From positions 248,001 to 312,000 of the forward strand of contig CAWJYU010000014.1 of NCBI GenBank assembly GCA_963847235.1: a stretch of DNA of 64,000 nucleotides. Reading direction: 5' to 3'. Both the position numbers and the translations under genes were made by a program. Position 1 is the first letter of the stretch; every line of letters starts with the position of its first letter. Shown here piece after piece: positions 42,029-50,376 of this stretch. Under the pieces are notes generated by a model that saw only the letters and a program-made list of their open reading frames with translations, ran no database searches and was not told where the DNA came from. Source of the stretch: JACDAN01 sp963847235 (lineage in GTDB: Bacteria > Actinomycetota > Thermoleophilia > Gaiellales > Gaiellaceae).

Positions 42029-42645
42029 ATCAACCCACGCTCGCGGCGAACCGCATCGTGGAGGCCTACGTCGTCGACCTCCGCGTCGGTTTGCGCCGGC
42101 TGCGCGCCACGCATCGAGAGCACTTTCAGGAAGGTGAGCCCGACGATCTTCAGATCCAGGCGCACGCTTCGATTGTCGACGTACCAGACATCGAGCTCCA
42201 GTCGCTTCGAGAAGGGGATGTCGTGGCGGCCCTGAACCTGCGCCCAGCCGGTGACTCCCGGCTTGGCGTCGTGCCGCCGCATCTGCTCCGGCGTGTACCA
42301 CTTCAGGAACTCCATGAGCAGCGGCCGCGGACCGATGAAGCTCATGTCGCCCTTGAGGATGTTCCAGAGCTGCGGCAGCTCGTCCAGGCTCAGCTGGCGC
42401 ATGAAGGTCCCGACCTTCGTCAGGCGCTCCTCGTCGGGCAGCGGCTCTCCGTCCGCGCCGGCCGCGTCCTTCATCGTCCGGAACTTGTAGACCTCGAACG
42501 GCTCGCCCTTGTAGCCGGGACGCTGCTGCCGGAAGAGGATCGGCCGGCCCATGCTGAGCCGGATCGCGAGCGCCAGCCCGGCGAGCACCGGCGAGAGCAC
42601 GACTGAGAGGATCGAGGCGCCGGTGAGGTCGATCAGACGTCGCAC
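42025..42645 (-). CDS. Initiating sugar-phosphate transferase (PglC/WcaJ catalytic domain only)
   Basis: 206 residues from GTG 42645. The re-entrant membrane helix is RRLIDLTGASILSVVLSPVL; catalytic and structural motifs are GRPILFRQQRPGYKGEPFEV, VYKFRTMKDA, LSLDELPQLWNILKGDMSFI, GPRPLLMEFL and KPGVTGWAQVQGR. It is a small PglC-type phosphoglycosyltransferase that moves a sugar phosphate to undecaprenyl phosphate to begin repeat-unit assembly. It is coupled to the PLP-type gene downstream (GTGA). A larger, multi-helix homologue lies at 55492. Confidence 0.93.
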   Translation of the reverse strand: MRRLIDLTGASILSVVLSPVLAGLALAIRLSMGRPILFRQQRPGYKGEPFEVYKFRTMKDAAGADGEPLPDEERLTKVGTFMRQLSLDELPQLWNILKGDMSFIGPRPLLMEFLKWYTPEQMRRHDAKPGVTGWAQVQGRHDIPFSKRLELDVWYVDNRSVRLDLKIVGLTFLKVLSMRGAQPAQTDAEVDDVGLHDAVRRERGLM

Positions 42646-42653
42646 GCCGGGAA

Positions 42654-43790
42654 CTATGGCGTTCGCGAACGCAGATAGGTGAGCGACGCGACCGCCGGCC
42701 ACGGATCGTCGCGCGCGAAGATCGCCCGGGCCTTCGGCCGGCGCAGGTACTCGCGCAGAAATGCGCGCGGCCCGAGCTCGCGGCGGCGCGCCATCTGGAG
42801 CGAGACGTACGCGTCCTTCGCGAGGTAGATCCACGTCAGGTCGCCGGTGAACGTCGGCAGGGGCGAGATGTCTCGGCCGGCGAGGTCGTCGTAGGCGATC
42901 CGGGGCAGGTCGAGATGTCGATTCGCCGCCAGAGCGGCCCAGACCGGCAGCCGGGTGTTGACCTCCAGCACCCGGAACTCGCCGTCGCGCGGGTCCTGGG
43001 CGAACTCGACGTGCGCGATTCCCGTGTACCCGGCGGCCCGCAGGAGCCGCAGTCCCTGATCGAGCACGGTCTGCTCGTAGTCGACTTCGAAGACGGCGCT
43101 CGTGCCGAACCGGAGCGGGCCCTGCCGAACCTTCCGCCCGACGAGCGTGACCAGCGGCCGGCCGTCGCGCGCGACGTACGCAAGCAGCGAGTAGACGCGC
43201 TCGTGCGAGCCCTGGACGATCTCCTGGACGATGGTCTGGAACCCATGCTCGCGCGCATGACGGGCGGCGAGCAGGGCTTCGTCGACCGTCTCGGCGACGA
43301 GCGCCTTGTGCCCGAGCACGAGCGCGAACTCCTGGCCCTCGACAGGCTTGACGACGAGCGGCGGGCGAAGGCCCGCGGCCCGGACCGCGTCGTCGTCGTT
43401 GGCGAGCACGGTTCCGGGCGAGGGCACCTCGGCCTCGGCGGCGACGAGCGGCAGGAGATCCTTGCGTCGCAACCGCTGGACGGCGTCCGCGCTCTCCGGG
43501 AGGGGCAGATCCGCCGCGGCGGTCGCCTCGGCCCAGTTCCGGAGCGCCCACTCCACGTGCTCGTCGCGGTCCGGGAAGAGGATCGGGCGCTCGTCGTGCT
43601 CGCGGAGCGCAGCGAGGACGGCATCGTCGTCGCCGGGAGCGACGAGCCGACGACGCGCAAGGTACCGCGACTTCAGTCCGAAGTCGTGCGGATTCCACGC
43701 GATCCCGGTCACCGGGATCCCGGCGCGGCCGAGGCTCCTCGTGACGGCGAGCCCGGCGTGGAGGAGGCCGAAGACCGCGGCCGGCCTCAC
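42654..43790 (-). CDS. ATP-grasp ligase (carboxylate-amine ligase type)
   Basis: 378 residues from GTG 43790. The N-terminal domain is RPAAVFGLLHAGLAVTRSLG; the core has RRKDLLPLVAAEAEVPSPGT, PPLVVKPVEGQEFALVLGHK, IVQEIVQGSHERVYSLLAYV and FRVLEVNTRLPVWAALAANR with the metal-binding Glu-Asn. The C-terminal region is rich in Arg. It resembles the ATP-grasp proteins next to WcaJ-type genes in capsule loci that join an amino acid to a sugar carboxylate or amine. GTGA couples it to the GT4 gene upstream; the phosphoglycosyltransferase follows 8 bases later. Confidence 0.88.
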   Translation of the reverse strand: MRPAAVFGLLHAGLAVTRSLGRAGIPVTGIAWNPHDFGLKSRYLARRRLVAPGDDDAVLAALREHDERPILFPDRDEHVEWALRNWAEATAAADLPLPESADAVQRLRRKDLLPLVAAEAEVPSPGTVLANDDDAVRAAGLRPPLVVKPVEGQEFALVLGHKALVAETVDEALLAARHAREHGFQTIVQEIVQGSHERVYSLLAYVARDGRPLVTLVGRKVRQGPLRFGTSAVFEVDYEQTVLDQGLRLLRAAGYTGIAHVEFAQDPRDGEFRVLEVNTRLPVWAALAANRHLDLPRIAYDDLAGRDISPLPTFTGDLTWIYLAKDAYVSLQMARRRELGPRAFLREYLRRPKARAIFARDDPWPAVASLTYLRSRTP

Positions 43791-45007
43791 CCGGCCACCG
43801 CCTCCTCGAGCGTGCGAGCGAGGCGTTCTGCCATCAGGTCGCGTGAGAACTCCCGCTCGGCGAGAGCTCGAGCGTTCTTGCCCTTCCTCGCGACGGCGTC
43901 CGGCTCCGCCGCGAGCAAGCGGAGGGTCGCCGCGAGAGCGTCCCCACTTCCGGCTGGAACCCAGACGCCGGCGTCGTTCTCCTCGACCAGGCGGCGGAGC
44001 CAGCCGTCGAGGTTGACGACCACCGGCTTCCCGGCGGCGAGGGCGTCGAAGAACTTGTTCGGCGAGTTCGTCTCCAGGATGGGGTAGGGCGCGAAGATCG
44101 TCAGGCTGATATCGGCGGCGCCGAGGATGCCTGCGAGCTGCTCCTTCGAAACGGGCGGCAGGAAGAGCAGGTTGTCGTGACCGAGCTCACGCGCGCGACG
44201 TTCGAGCCGCGGCCGCTCGCCTCCGTCGCCGAGAGCAACGATCGTGACCTTGCTTCCGCGCAAAGCCTGCGCAGCGTCCACGAGCTGGTCGAGCCCGGCC
44301 GCGGGCCCCATCGAGCCGGCGTAGAGGGCCACGAAGCGGCCTTCCAGGCCGTTCGCGGCGCGGAAGCCCTCGTCGACGAGGTCGGGCCTGAAGACGTCGA
44401 GGTCTGCCGCGTTCGGGATGAGAGCCAGCTTCTCCCCGGGGATGCCGCGCCGCTCGAGAACCTGGCGTGCGCCCTCGCTCAGCACGACGATCCGGGCGGC
44501 GCCGTCATAGAGCCGCCGCTCGAGCCACTCGGCACTCCACACCGCCGGCCGGTTCCGCAGGACGCCCAGCTCGATCGGAACGGCCGGCCAGAGGTCACGG
44601 ACCTCGAAGACGAACGGCACCCGCTTCAGCCGCGCGGTTGCAAGGCCGGCGAGCCCGATCGTCAGCGGCGTGGATGAGGCGAAGACGACGTCCGGCTTCC
44701 GCTCCAGCATGCCCGCCACAGCCGCAGCGATCGTGAACGCGCTGAACGAGGCGAGCCTGACCGGGGTCGGGTACCGGTTCGCGTAGGGCACGTTGAGGAA
44801 CAGCACGTCGATGCCGTCCACCTGCTCCCGGGCGAGCAAGCGGCCCTGCGGAGGCTCCTCGCGTCCCGCCTCCAGCATGCGCGTGTCACGGCTGATGATC
44901 GTGACGCGGTGCCCGCGTTCGACGAGCCGGCGCGCGAGCTCGTACGAGCGGGTGCCCGTAGAGCGCCGGCGGGTGGCGAAGTACTGGTGGAAGTAGAGGA
45001 CGTCCAA
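43787..45007 (-). CDS. GT4 glycosyltransferase, WcaI/WbuB-like
   Basis: 406 residues if TTG 45007 (LDVLYFHQYF) is the start. The N-terminus LDVLYFHQYFATRRRSTGTR, the VPFVFEVRDLWPAVPIELGV segment and LIPNAADLDVF are typical of WbuB-like transferases. The donor half has VALYAGSMGPAAGLDQLVDA and ILETNSPNKFFDALAAGKPV. It heads the leftward five-gene operon that ends with the FemAB-like gene. No TANNNT hexamer is found at the usual distance, so the exact start is open; a longer reading reaches 45130. Confidence 0.87.
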   Translation of the reverse strand: MDVLYFHQYFATRRRSTGTRSYELARRLVERGHRVTIISRDTRMLEAGREEPPQGRLLAREQVDGIDVLFLNVPYANRYPTPVRLASFSAFTIAAAVAGMLERKPDVVFASSTPLTIGLAGLATARLKRVPFVFEVRDLWPAVPIELGVLRNRPAVWSAEWLERRLYDGAARIVVLSEGARQVLERRGIPGEKLALIPNAADLDVFRPDLVDEGFRAANGLEGRFVALYAGSMGPAAGLDQLVDAAQALRGSKVTIVALGDGGERPRLERRARELGHDNLLFLPPVSKEQLAGILGAADISLTIFAPYPILETNSPNKFFDALAAGKPVVVNLDGWLRRLVEENDAGVWVPAGSGDALAATLRLLAAEPDAVARKGKNARALAEREFSRDLMAERLARTLEEAVAG

Positions 45008-45031
45008 GGCGTGGTCGTTCTGAGGCCGACC

Positions 45032-45037
45032 TATGAT
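45032..45037 (+). promoter_or_regulatory. -10 hexamer TATGAT
   Basis: TATGAT lies 9 bases before GTG 45047 in the 39-bp gap between divergent GT4 genes. Confidence 0.55.
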
Positions 45038-45046
45038 GCTGGCCCG

Positions 45047-46156
45047 GTGCGAATCGCGCTGCTCGATCCGCCCTCGTACTCGCCAGCGTACGACCATCAC
45101 CTCGCCTCGGCGCTCGCCGCGCGCGGGCACGACGTCGACCTCCTGACCTCGCCGTTCGCGTTCGGGGAGCCGCCCCAGCCGGACGGCTACAGGCGCTCGG
45201 AGCTCTTCCTGCCGCTGAGCAGCCGGCTGCTACGCCGCTCGCCCCGCTCGAGGCTGCGCGTGCCGCTGAAGGCGGCCGAGTACGTCCCGAGCGTGGCGCT
45301 GCTCCTGGGCCGCCTTCGACGAGCGAGGCCGGACGTCGTCCACGTGCAGTGGCTGCCGCTCGGCCGAAGGGACCTCGTCTGGGCCCGCCGGCTTCCCCGG
45401 CCTCGCGTGCTCACCGCGCACAACGTCCTCCCGCACTCGGGCGAGGCCGACGTCGAGGAGCGACGGGCGCTCTACGACGCCTTCGACCGGATCGTCGTGC
45501 ACACGCGGGGCGGCGCCGAGCAGCTCGAGCGCTTCGGGGTGTCGGCCGAGCGTGTCCTTCGGATTCCGCACGGGACCTTCGACACGCCCGCGTCGATCGA
45601 GCCGCCGACGGGACGCACGCTCCTCTTCTTCGGCCTGATCCGGGGCTACAAGGGGCTCGACGTCCTCGTCCGGGCTCTGGCGGAGGTGCCGGACGCCCGG
45701 CTCGTGGTCGCCGGTGACCCGCTCGACCCGGTGGAGACCATTCGGGCACTTGCCGACGAGCTCGGCGTCGCCGACCGGATCGATTGGCGGCTCGGCTACC
45801 TGCCGCAGGACGAGGTCGAGCGCCTGATGCGCGAGGCGACGCTCGCAGTCTTCCCGTACAGGGGCGGGGAGTCCGCGTCGGGCGCCCTGGCCACCGCGCT
45901 CGGCCACGGGCGGCCGGCGGTCGTCAGCGACGTCCTGGGGGAGCTCGTCTCCGAGCACGGCGCCGGGGCGGTCGTGCCGAGGGAGGACGCCGCGCGCGCT
46001 CGCCGCGGCGATTCGGAGCTGCTCGACGACCCGGCCGCGCTGGAGCAGGCGTTTCGCGGCACCGAGGCCGCCCGCCGTGCGCTCTCCTGGGACGCGATCG
46101 CGGAGGCCCACGAGCGGCTCTACTCCGACCTCCTCGCTAAAGTCGGCGGGTTGTGA
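45047..46156 (+). CDS. GT4 family glycosyltransferase
   Basis: 369 residues from GTG 45047. RIALLDPPSYSPAYDHHLAS begins the acceptor domain; DVVHVQWLPLGRRDLVWARR, VLTAHNVLPHSGEADVEERR (similar to GT4 enzymes with an HNxxPH motif), RIPHGTFDTPASIEPPTGRT and LFFGLIRGYKGLDVLVRALA are conserved; FPYRGGESASGALATALGHG is the donor loop. It heads the rightward run and overlaps the chain-length gene by 4 bases. Confidence 0.9.
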   Translation: MRIALLDPPSYSPAYDHHLASALAARGHDVDLLTSPFAFGEPPQPDGYRRSELFLPLSSRLLRRSPRSRLRVPLKAAEYVPSVALLLGRLRRARPDVVHVQWLPLGRRDLVWARRLPRPRVLTAHNVLPHSGEADVEERRALYDAFDRIVVHTRGGAEQLERFGVSAERVLRIPHGTFDTPASIEPPTGRTLLFFGLIRGYKGLDVLVRALAEVPDARLVVAGDPLDPVETIRALADELGVADRIDWRLGYLPQDEVERLMREATLAVFPYRGGESASGALATALGHGRPAVVSDVLGELVSEHGAGAVVPREDAARARRGDSELLDDPAALEQAFRGTEAARRALSWDAIAEAHERLYSDLLAKVGGL

Positions 46157-47076
46157 GCGTCCGAACCGCACGCCGAATCCCCCCAGAGGAGCTCGATCTC
46201 GACGCGGAGCGCGAGGTCGACGTCCGCGGCTGGTGGGAGGCGGTCAAGCGCCGCTGGTGGCTGCCGGTCCTCGGCCTGCTGCTCGGCTTGGCGGTCGGCT
46301 ACGCGCTGGCGCTCGGCGGGGGCGAGGTCTACCGCGCCGAGGCGACGCTCTACCTCGGCCAGCCGTTCTCGCCGAACGGCGGTGCGCCGGTTCCCGGGCT
46401 TGCGACGAACCCGTCGACAGTGAACGAGATCGTCCACTCGGAGGCGGTGCTCCAGAGCGTCGCTGACCGAAGCGGTATGGACCTCGGCAAGCTCCGCGCG
46501 AACGTGACGAGCCGGCAGGTCTCGCCGCCGCCCGGCCGCCGCGCCGTCGTCGGGACGACGCCGCTGATCGAGGTTGGAGTCACCGGCCAGAACGCCAGGG
46601 TCACCGCGCGCGCCGCGAACCTGCTCGGGCAGGAGGTCGTCGCGACCGTCTCGCCCTACGTCGAGGACAAGATCGAAGCGCTGGAGGAGGGGATCGCCGC
46701 CGACGAGCGCGAGCTGGCGGAGAGCGACCGGCGCCTCGACTCGGCGCAGGCCGAGCTCACACGCCTCCAGAGCGACCGCAGCCTCGCCGCGACCGACCGG
46801 CTCATCGGCGTCACCACCCTCAATGCCACGATCGGCTCGCTGGTCGAGCGGCGCGGGCTCGTCACACAGAACCTGCTCGAGGGCAGGCAGGCGCTCTCGC
46901 TCGCCGAGAACGTCGAGCAGCCGAGCGTCGTCCAGGAGGCCGCCTCCCGGAAGACGACCGCGCGGAGCGTCGGCCGTTCGCTGGTCGTCGGCGGCCTGAT
47001 CGGCCTGGTACTCGGTCTGCTGGCGGCGATTCTCTGGGAGCCGGCCGAGCGGCGGTTCCGCCCCCGGACGGCGTAG
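46153..47076 (+). CDS. Wzz-like polysaccharide chain-length/co-polymerase protein
   Basis: 307 residues from GTG 46153. TM1 is about residues 37-54 (WWLPVLGLLLGLAVGYALAL) and TM2 about 278-297 (LVVGGLIGLVLGLLAAILWE), flanking a large extracytoplasmic domain with YRAEATLYLGQPFSPNGGAP and a long coiled coil (about 172-225, IEALEEGIAADERELAESDR). The layout is that of Wzz/PCP proteins that set glycan chain length with a Wzy polymerase. No C-terminal tyrosine kinase is fused. It overlaps the genes on both sides. Confidence 0.87.
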   Translation: MSVRTARRIPPEELDLDAEREVDVRGWWEAVKRRWWLPVLGLLLGLAVGYALALGGGEVYRAEATLYLGQPFSPNGGAPVPGLATNPSTVNEIVHSEAVLQSVADRSGMDLGKLRANVTSRQVSPPPGRRAVVGTTPLIEVGVTGQNARVTARAANLLGQEVVATVSPYVEDKIEALEEGIAADERELAESDRRLDSAQAELTRLQSDRSLAATDRLIGVTTLNATIGSLVERRGLVTQNLLEGRQALSLAENVEQPSVVQEAASRKTTARSVGRSLVVGGLIGLVLGLLAAILWEPAERRFRPRTA

Positions 47077-48021
47077 TGATCGAAGGCAAACGGGTCGCGG
47101 TCGTCGTCCCGGCCCACGACGAGGAAGAGCTGATCGGCCGCACCCTCGCGTCGATCCCCGCCTTCGTCGACCGGATCTACGTCGTCGACGACCACTCGCG
47201 CGACGGCACCGCCGCCCGTGCGGCCGAGAGCGGCGACCCCCGCGTGGAGCTGATCGCGCACGACCGCAACCGCGGCGTCGGCGCGGCGATCGTCACCGGC
47301 TACAAGCGGGCGCTCGACGAGAAGGTCGACGTCACCGCCGTGATGGCGGCCGACGGCCAGATGGATCCCGCCGACCTCGAGACGATCGCCGCCGCCGTCG
47401 CCGCCGGCGAGGTCGACTACGCGAAGGCGAACCGGCTCTTCACCGGACAGGCGTGGGAGCTGATGCCGCGCCACCGGTACCTCGGCAACGCCGTCCTCTC
47501 GATGCTGACGAAGATCGCGTCCGGCTACTGGCACGTCGCGGACTCGCAGTCCGGCTTCACGGCGATCTCGCGGCCGATGCTGCAGCAGCTCGACCTCGAC
47601 CGGATCTATCCGCGCTACGGCTTCCCGAACGACATGCTCGTCCACCTCAACGTCTGGAACGCGCGCGTGCGGGACTTTTCCTCGCGCCCGATCTACAACG
47701 TCGGCGAGCGCTCGGGGATCAAGCTCTGGAAGGTCATCCCCTCGATCGCCTGGCTGCTCTTCAAGGGCTTCTTCTGGCGGTTGCGGGAGAAGTACGTGAT
47801 CCGGGACTTCCACCCGCTCGTCTTCTTCTACGCGCTCGGGATCGTGATGACGACGCTCGGCCTCGCCCTCGGCACCTGGGTCGCGGTCGAGCGGGTCTTC
47901 CTCGGCGGCGACATCACGGCGGGCACGGCGACGCTCGTTGCCTTGCTCCTGATCTCGGGGATTCAGTTCACGCTCGTTTGCGATGTGGTTCGACATGGAG
48001 TCGAACAAGGACCTGCGCTAG
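47076..48021 (+). CDS. GT2 glycosyltransferase with C-terminal membrane helices (DPM-like), one frameshift at its end
   Basis: From GTG 47076. KRVAVVVPAHDEEELIGRTL, YVVDDHSRDGTAARAAESGD, NRGVGAAIVTGYKRALDEKV and VMAADGQMDPADLETIAAAV give the GT-A domain; two helices lie near residues 240-300. Near the end the frame reads GIQFTLVCDVV, while removing the G at about 47976 gives GIQFTLFAMWFDMESNKDLR and a TAG at 48019-48021, the usual C-terminus of this family. Repaired length is 314; as read it ends at 48050. It probably makes polyprenyl-phosphate sugars. Confidence 0.87.
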
Positions 48022-48046
48022 CTCCGATCTGTCAGCATGCGACGTC

Positions 48047-49180
48047 GTGAGCGGCGGGACCGCGGTTGACACCATCGGCCTCTCGGCGCCGTACGTCGAC
48101 GAGGCCGAGGAGGAGCTCGTCCTCGAGGTCATCCGGTCGGGGCGTCTCGCCTTCGGGCCGATGATCGAGCAGTTCGAGGCGGCGCTCGCCGAGCGGGTCG
48201 AGGCGCCGTACGCCGCGGCGTTGTCGAGCGGTACAGCCGGTCTCCATCTCTGCGTCAAGCTCGCGGGGATCTCGCCCGGTGACGAGGTGGTGACGACCCC
48301 GCTGTCGTTCATCGCCTCGGCGAACGCGATCGTCTACGAGGGCGGGACCCCGGTCTTCGTCGACGCAGACGAGCGGACGCTCAACCTCGACCCCGCGGCC
48401 GTGGAAGCAGCGATCACGCCGAGGACGAAAGCGCTCATGCTCGTCGATCTCTTCGGGTACCCGCTCGACATGGACGCCTTCCAGGACCTCGCGGAGCGCC
48501 ATGATCTTGCGATCATCGAGGACGCCTGCGAAGCGCTCGGCGCCACCTATCGCGGCCGCCCGGTCGGGTCCTTCGGGAACCCCGCGGTCTTCGCGTTCTA
48601 TCCGAACAAGCAGGTGACCACGGGAGAGGGCGGCGCGGTCGTGGTCAGCACGGAGGACGAGTGGGCATTCGTGAAGAGTCTCGCGAACCAGGGCCGGACC
48701 GACAGAGGCGAGACGTTCGCGCACGAACGGATCGGCTACAACTACCGCCTCGACGAGCTGTCGGCCGCGCTGGGAGTCGCGCAGCTTCGGAAGCTCGACC
48801 GCATCCTCGCCCTCCGAGAGGAGGTCGCTGCTCGGTACGACGCACTGCTCGCCGACGTGGAAGGCGTCCGGCTGCTGTGCCCCGACGACGAGGTCTACCA
48901 CCGCTCCTGGTTCGTGTACGTCGTCTTCGTCGACCCGCCCTCGGAGCGATCGACGGTGATGGCGCGGCTCGCGGCGGACGGGATCGCCTCCAAGCCCTAT
49001 CTGCCCGCGATCCATTTGCAGGCGGCCTATCGCGACCGCTTCGGCTTCTCCTCCGGCATGTTCCCGGTCGCGGAGGCGGCAGGCGACCAGGGGCTCGCGT
49101 TGCCGTTCCACACGGGGCTCTCCGCCGGCGATCAGGAACGGGTCGTCGCCGCCCTGGCTCGCGCGCTCGGAACCGCCTGA
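48047..49180 (+). CDS. DegT/DnrJ/EryC1 sugar aminotransferase
   Basis: 377 residues from GTG 48047. LSSGTAGLHLCVKLAGISPG, AIIEDACEALGATYRGRPVG and FAFYPNKQVTTGEGGAVVVS hold the PLP-phosphate, Asp and Lys sites; GYNYRLDELSAALGVAQLRK is the conserved dimer-interface segment. The sequence is closest in style to WecE/PerA-type nucleotide-sugar aminotransferases. It follows the GT2 gene and precedes, after a promoter, a CapD-like dehydratase that could supply its keto-sugar. Confidence 0.92.
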   Translation: MSGGTAVDTIGLSAPYVDEAEEELVLEVIRSGRLAFGPMIEQFEAALAERVEAPYAAALSSGTAGLHLCVKLAGISPGDEVVTTPLSFIASANAIVYEGGTPVFVDADERTLNLDPAAVEAAITPRTKALMLVDLFGYPLDMDAFQDLAERHDLAIIEDACEALGATYRGRPVGSFGNPAVFAFYPNKQVTTGEGGAVVVSTEDEWAFVKSLANQGRTDRGETFAHERIGYNYRLDELSAALGVAQLRKLDRILALREEVAARYDALLADVEGVRLLCPDDEVYHRSWFVYVVFVDPPSERSTVMARLAADGIASKPYLPAIHLQAAYRDRFGFSSGMFPVAEAAGDQGLALPFHTGLSAGDQERVVAALARALGTA

Positions 49181-49186
49181 CGACTG

Positions 49187-49215
49187 TTGACACGTCCCTG
49201 CGGATGCGATAGGGA
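49187..49215 (+). promoter_or_regulatory. Promoter TTGACA - 17 bp - TAGGGA
   Basis: A perfect -35 TTGACA (49187-49192) stands 17 bases before TAGGGA (49210-49215), leaving a leader of about 45-50 bases before ATG 49270. It is one of few promoters here with a strong -35 box. Confidence 0.55.
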
Positions 49216-49269
49216 CCGCGCCATCAGCGCCACGTCGGAAGCCAGAAGCTGCACATCAGCTCCGCGCTG

Positions 49270-50376
49270 ATGCGGACGGCGGCACACAACGGCCATGCGC
49301 CTGCCGGCGACGCCGCCTCGCTCCTCGGCCGGCCGCTCGTCGACCTCGACGTCGGACGGTTCGGCGCGTACCTCGCGGACGCGACCGTCCTCGTCACCGG
49401 CGCCGGGGGCTCCATCGGCGCCGAGCTCTGTACGCAGCTCGTCCGGCAGGGTGTCGCCGAGCTCGTCCTCGTCGATCAGGCGGAGGCCTCGCTCGTCGCC
49501 GTTGCGAGGAGGCTCGCGGACGACCTGGGGTTCGGGAAGGCCGTGCCGGTCCTGGCGGACATCAAGAGCCTGGAGAGAACCGCCGCGGTCTTCGAGGAGC
49601 ATCGTCCGGCCGTCGTGTTCCACGCAGCGGCGTACAAGCACGTGCCGCTGCTCGAGGCGTCTCCCATCGAGGGGGTCGCCACGAACGTGCTCGGGACGAA
49701 GTGCGTCGTCGAGGCGGCCCGCCGGGCGCGCGTGGGGCGCTTCGTGCTGTTCTCGACAGACAAAGCCGTCGAGCCGACGAGCATCCTCGGCCGCACGAAA
49801 GCCGTTGCCGAATGGATCGTCGCCACGGCGGGCCGCGAGGCGGCAGACGGTCGGTACACGTCGGTGCGCCTCGCGAACGTGGTCGACTCGACGGGAAGCA
49901 TCCTCCCGTTGTTCCGGCAGCAGCTCGCGCGCGGTGGTCCGCTGACGGTCACGCATCCCTCCGCGACGCGCTACCTGATGACGGCGGACGAGGCGACCAA
50001 GCTCGCAATCGTCGCCGGCGGGCTGGCCGACCCGGACGGGGTCTTCTGGCTCGACACCGGGCCGCCGGTGACCATCCTCGACCTCGCCCGGCGCATCGCC
50101 TCGGATGAAGTCGCGGTCGAGTTCGTCGGGCTCAGGACCGGGGAACGGCTGCATGAACGCCTGTTCGCGAGCGGCGACGAGATCGCCGCGACCCGCTGCG
50201 AGCACGTGTGGAGGGCGAGCGCGAGCAACGTCGACCCGGCCTGGTTGAACAGTTGGCTCTCGGTGCTCGCGCGGCACGTCGAGCACCCGTCCGCGGCCGG
50301 AGCGCGGGCGGCCCTCGCCGAGATGCTCGCCACGCCGGAGTATCGACGCGTCCAACAGACGGCGGTCGTGGCATGA
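49270..50376 (+). CDS. CapD/FlaA1-like NDP-sugar dehydratase without membrane domain
   Basis: 368 residues from ATG 49270. Residues 39-60 hold the nucleotide motif (ATVLVTGAGGSIGAELCTQL); VVFHAAAYKHVPLLEASPIE, FVLFSTDKAVEPTSILGRTK and VRLANVVDSTGSILPLFRQQ are the UDP-GlcNAc 4,6-dehydratase signatures. The family replaces the SDR Tyr with Met; here that position appears to be Leu (ILGRTK). The N-terminal membrane half of full-length CapD is absent, as in FlaA1. It probably yields a 4-keto-6-deoxy sugar for the aminotransferase just upstream. Confidence 0.87.
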   Translation: MRTAAHNGHAPAGDAASLLGRPLVDLDVGRFGAYLADATVLVTGAGGSIGAELCTQLVRQGVAELVLVDQAEASLVAVARRLADDLGFGKAVPVLADIKSLERTAAVFEEHRPAVVFHAAAYKHVPLLEASPIEGVATNVLGTKCVVEAARRARVGRFVLFSTDKAVEPTSILGRTKAVAEWIVATAGREAADGRYTSVRLANVVDSTGSILPLFRQQLARGGPLTVTHPSATRYLMTADEATKLAIVAGGLADPDGVFWLDTGPPVTILDLARRIASDEVAVEFVGLRTGERLHERLFASGDEIAATRCEHVWRASASNVDPAWLNSWLSVLARHVEHPSAAGARAALAEMLATPEYRRVQQTAVVA

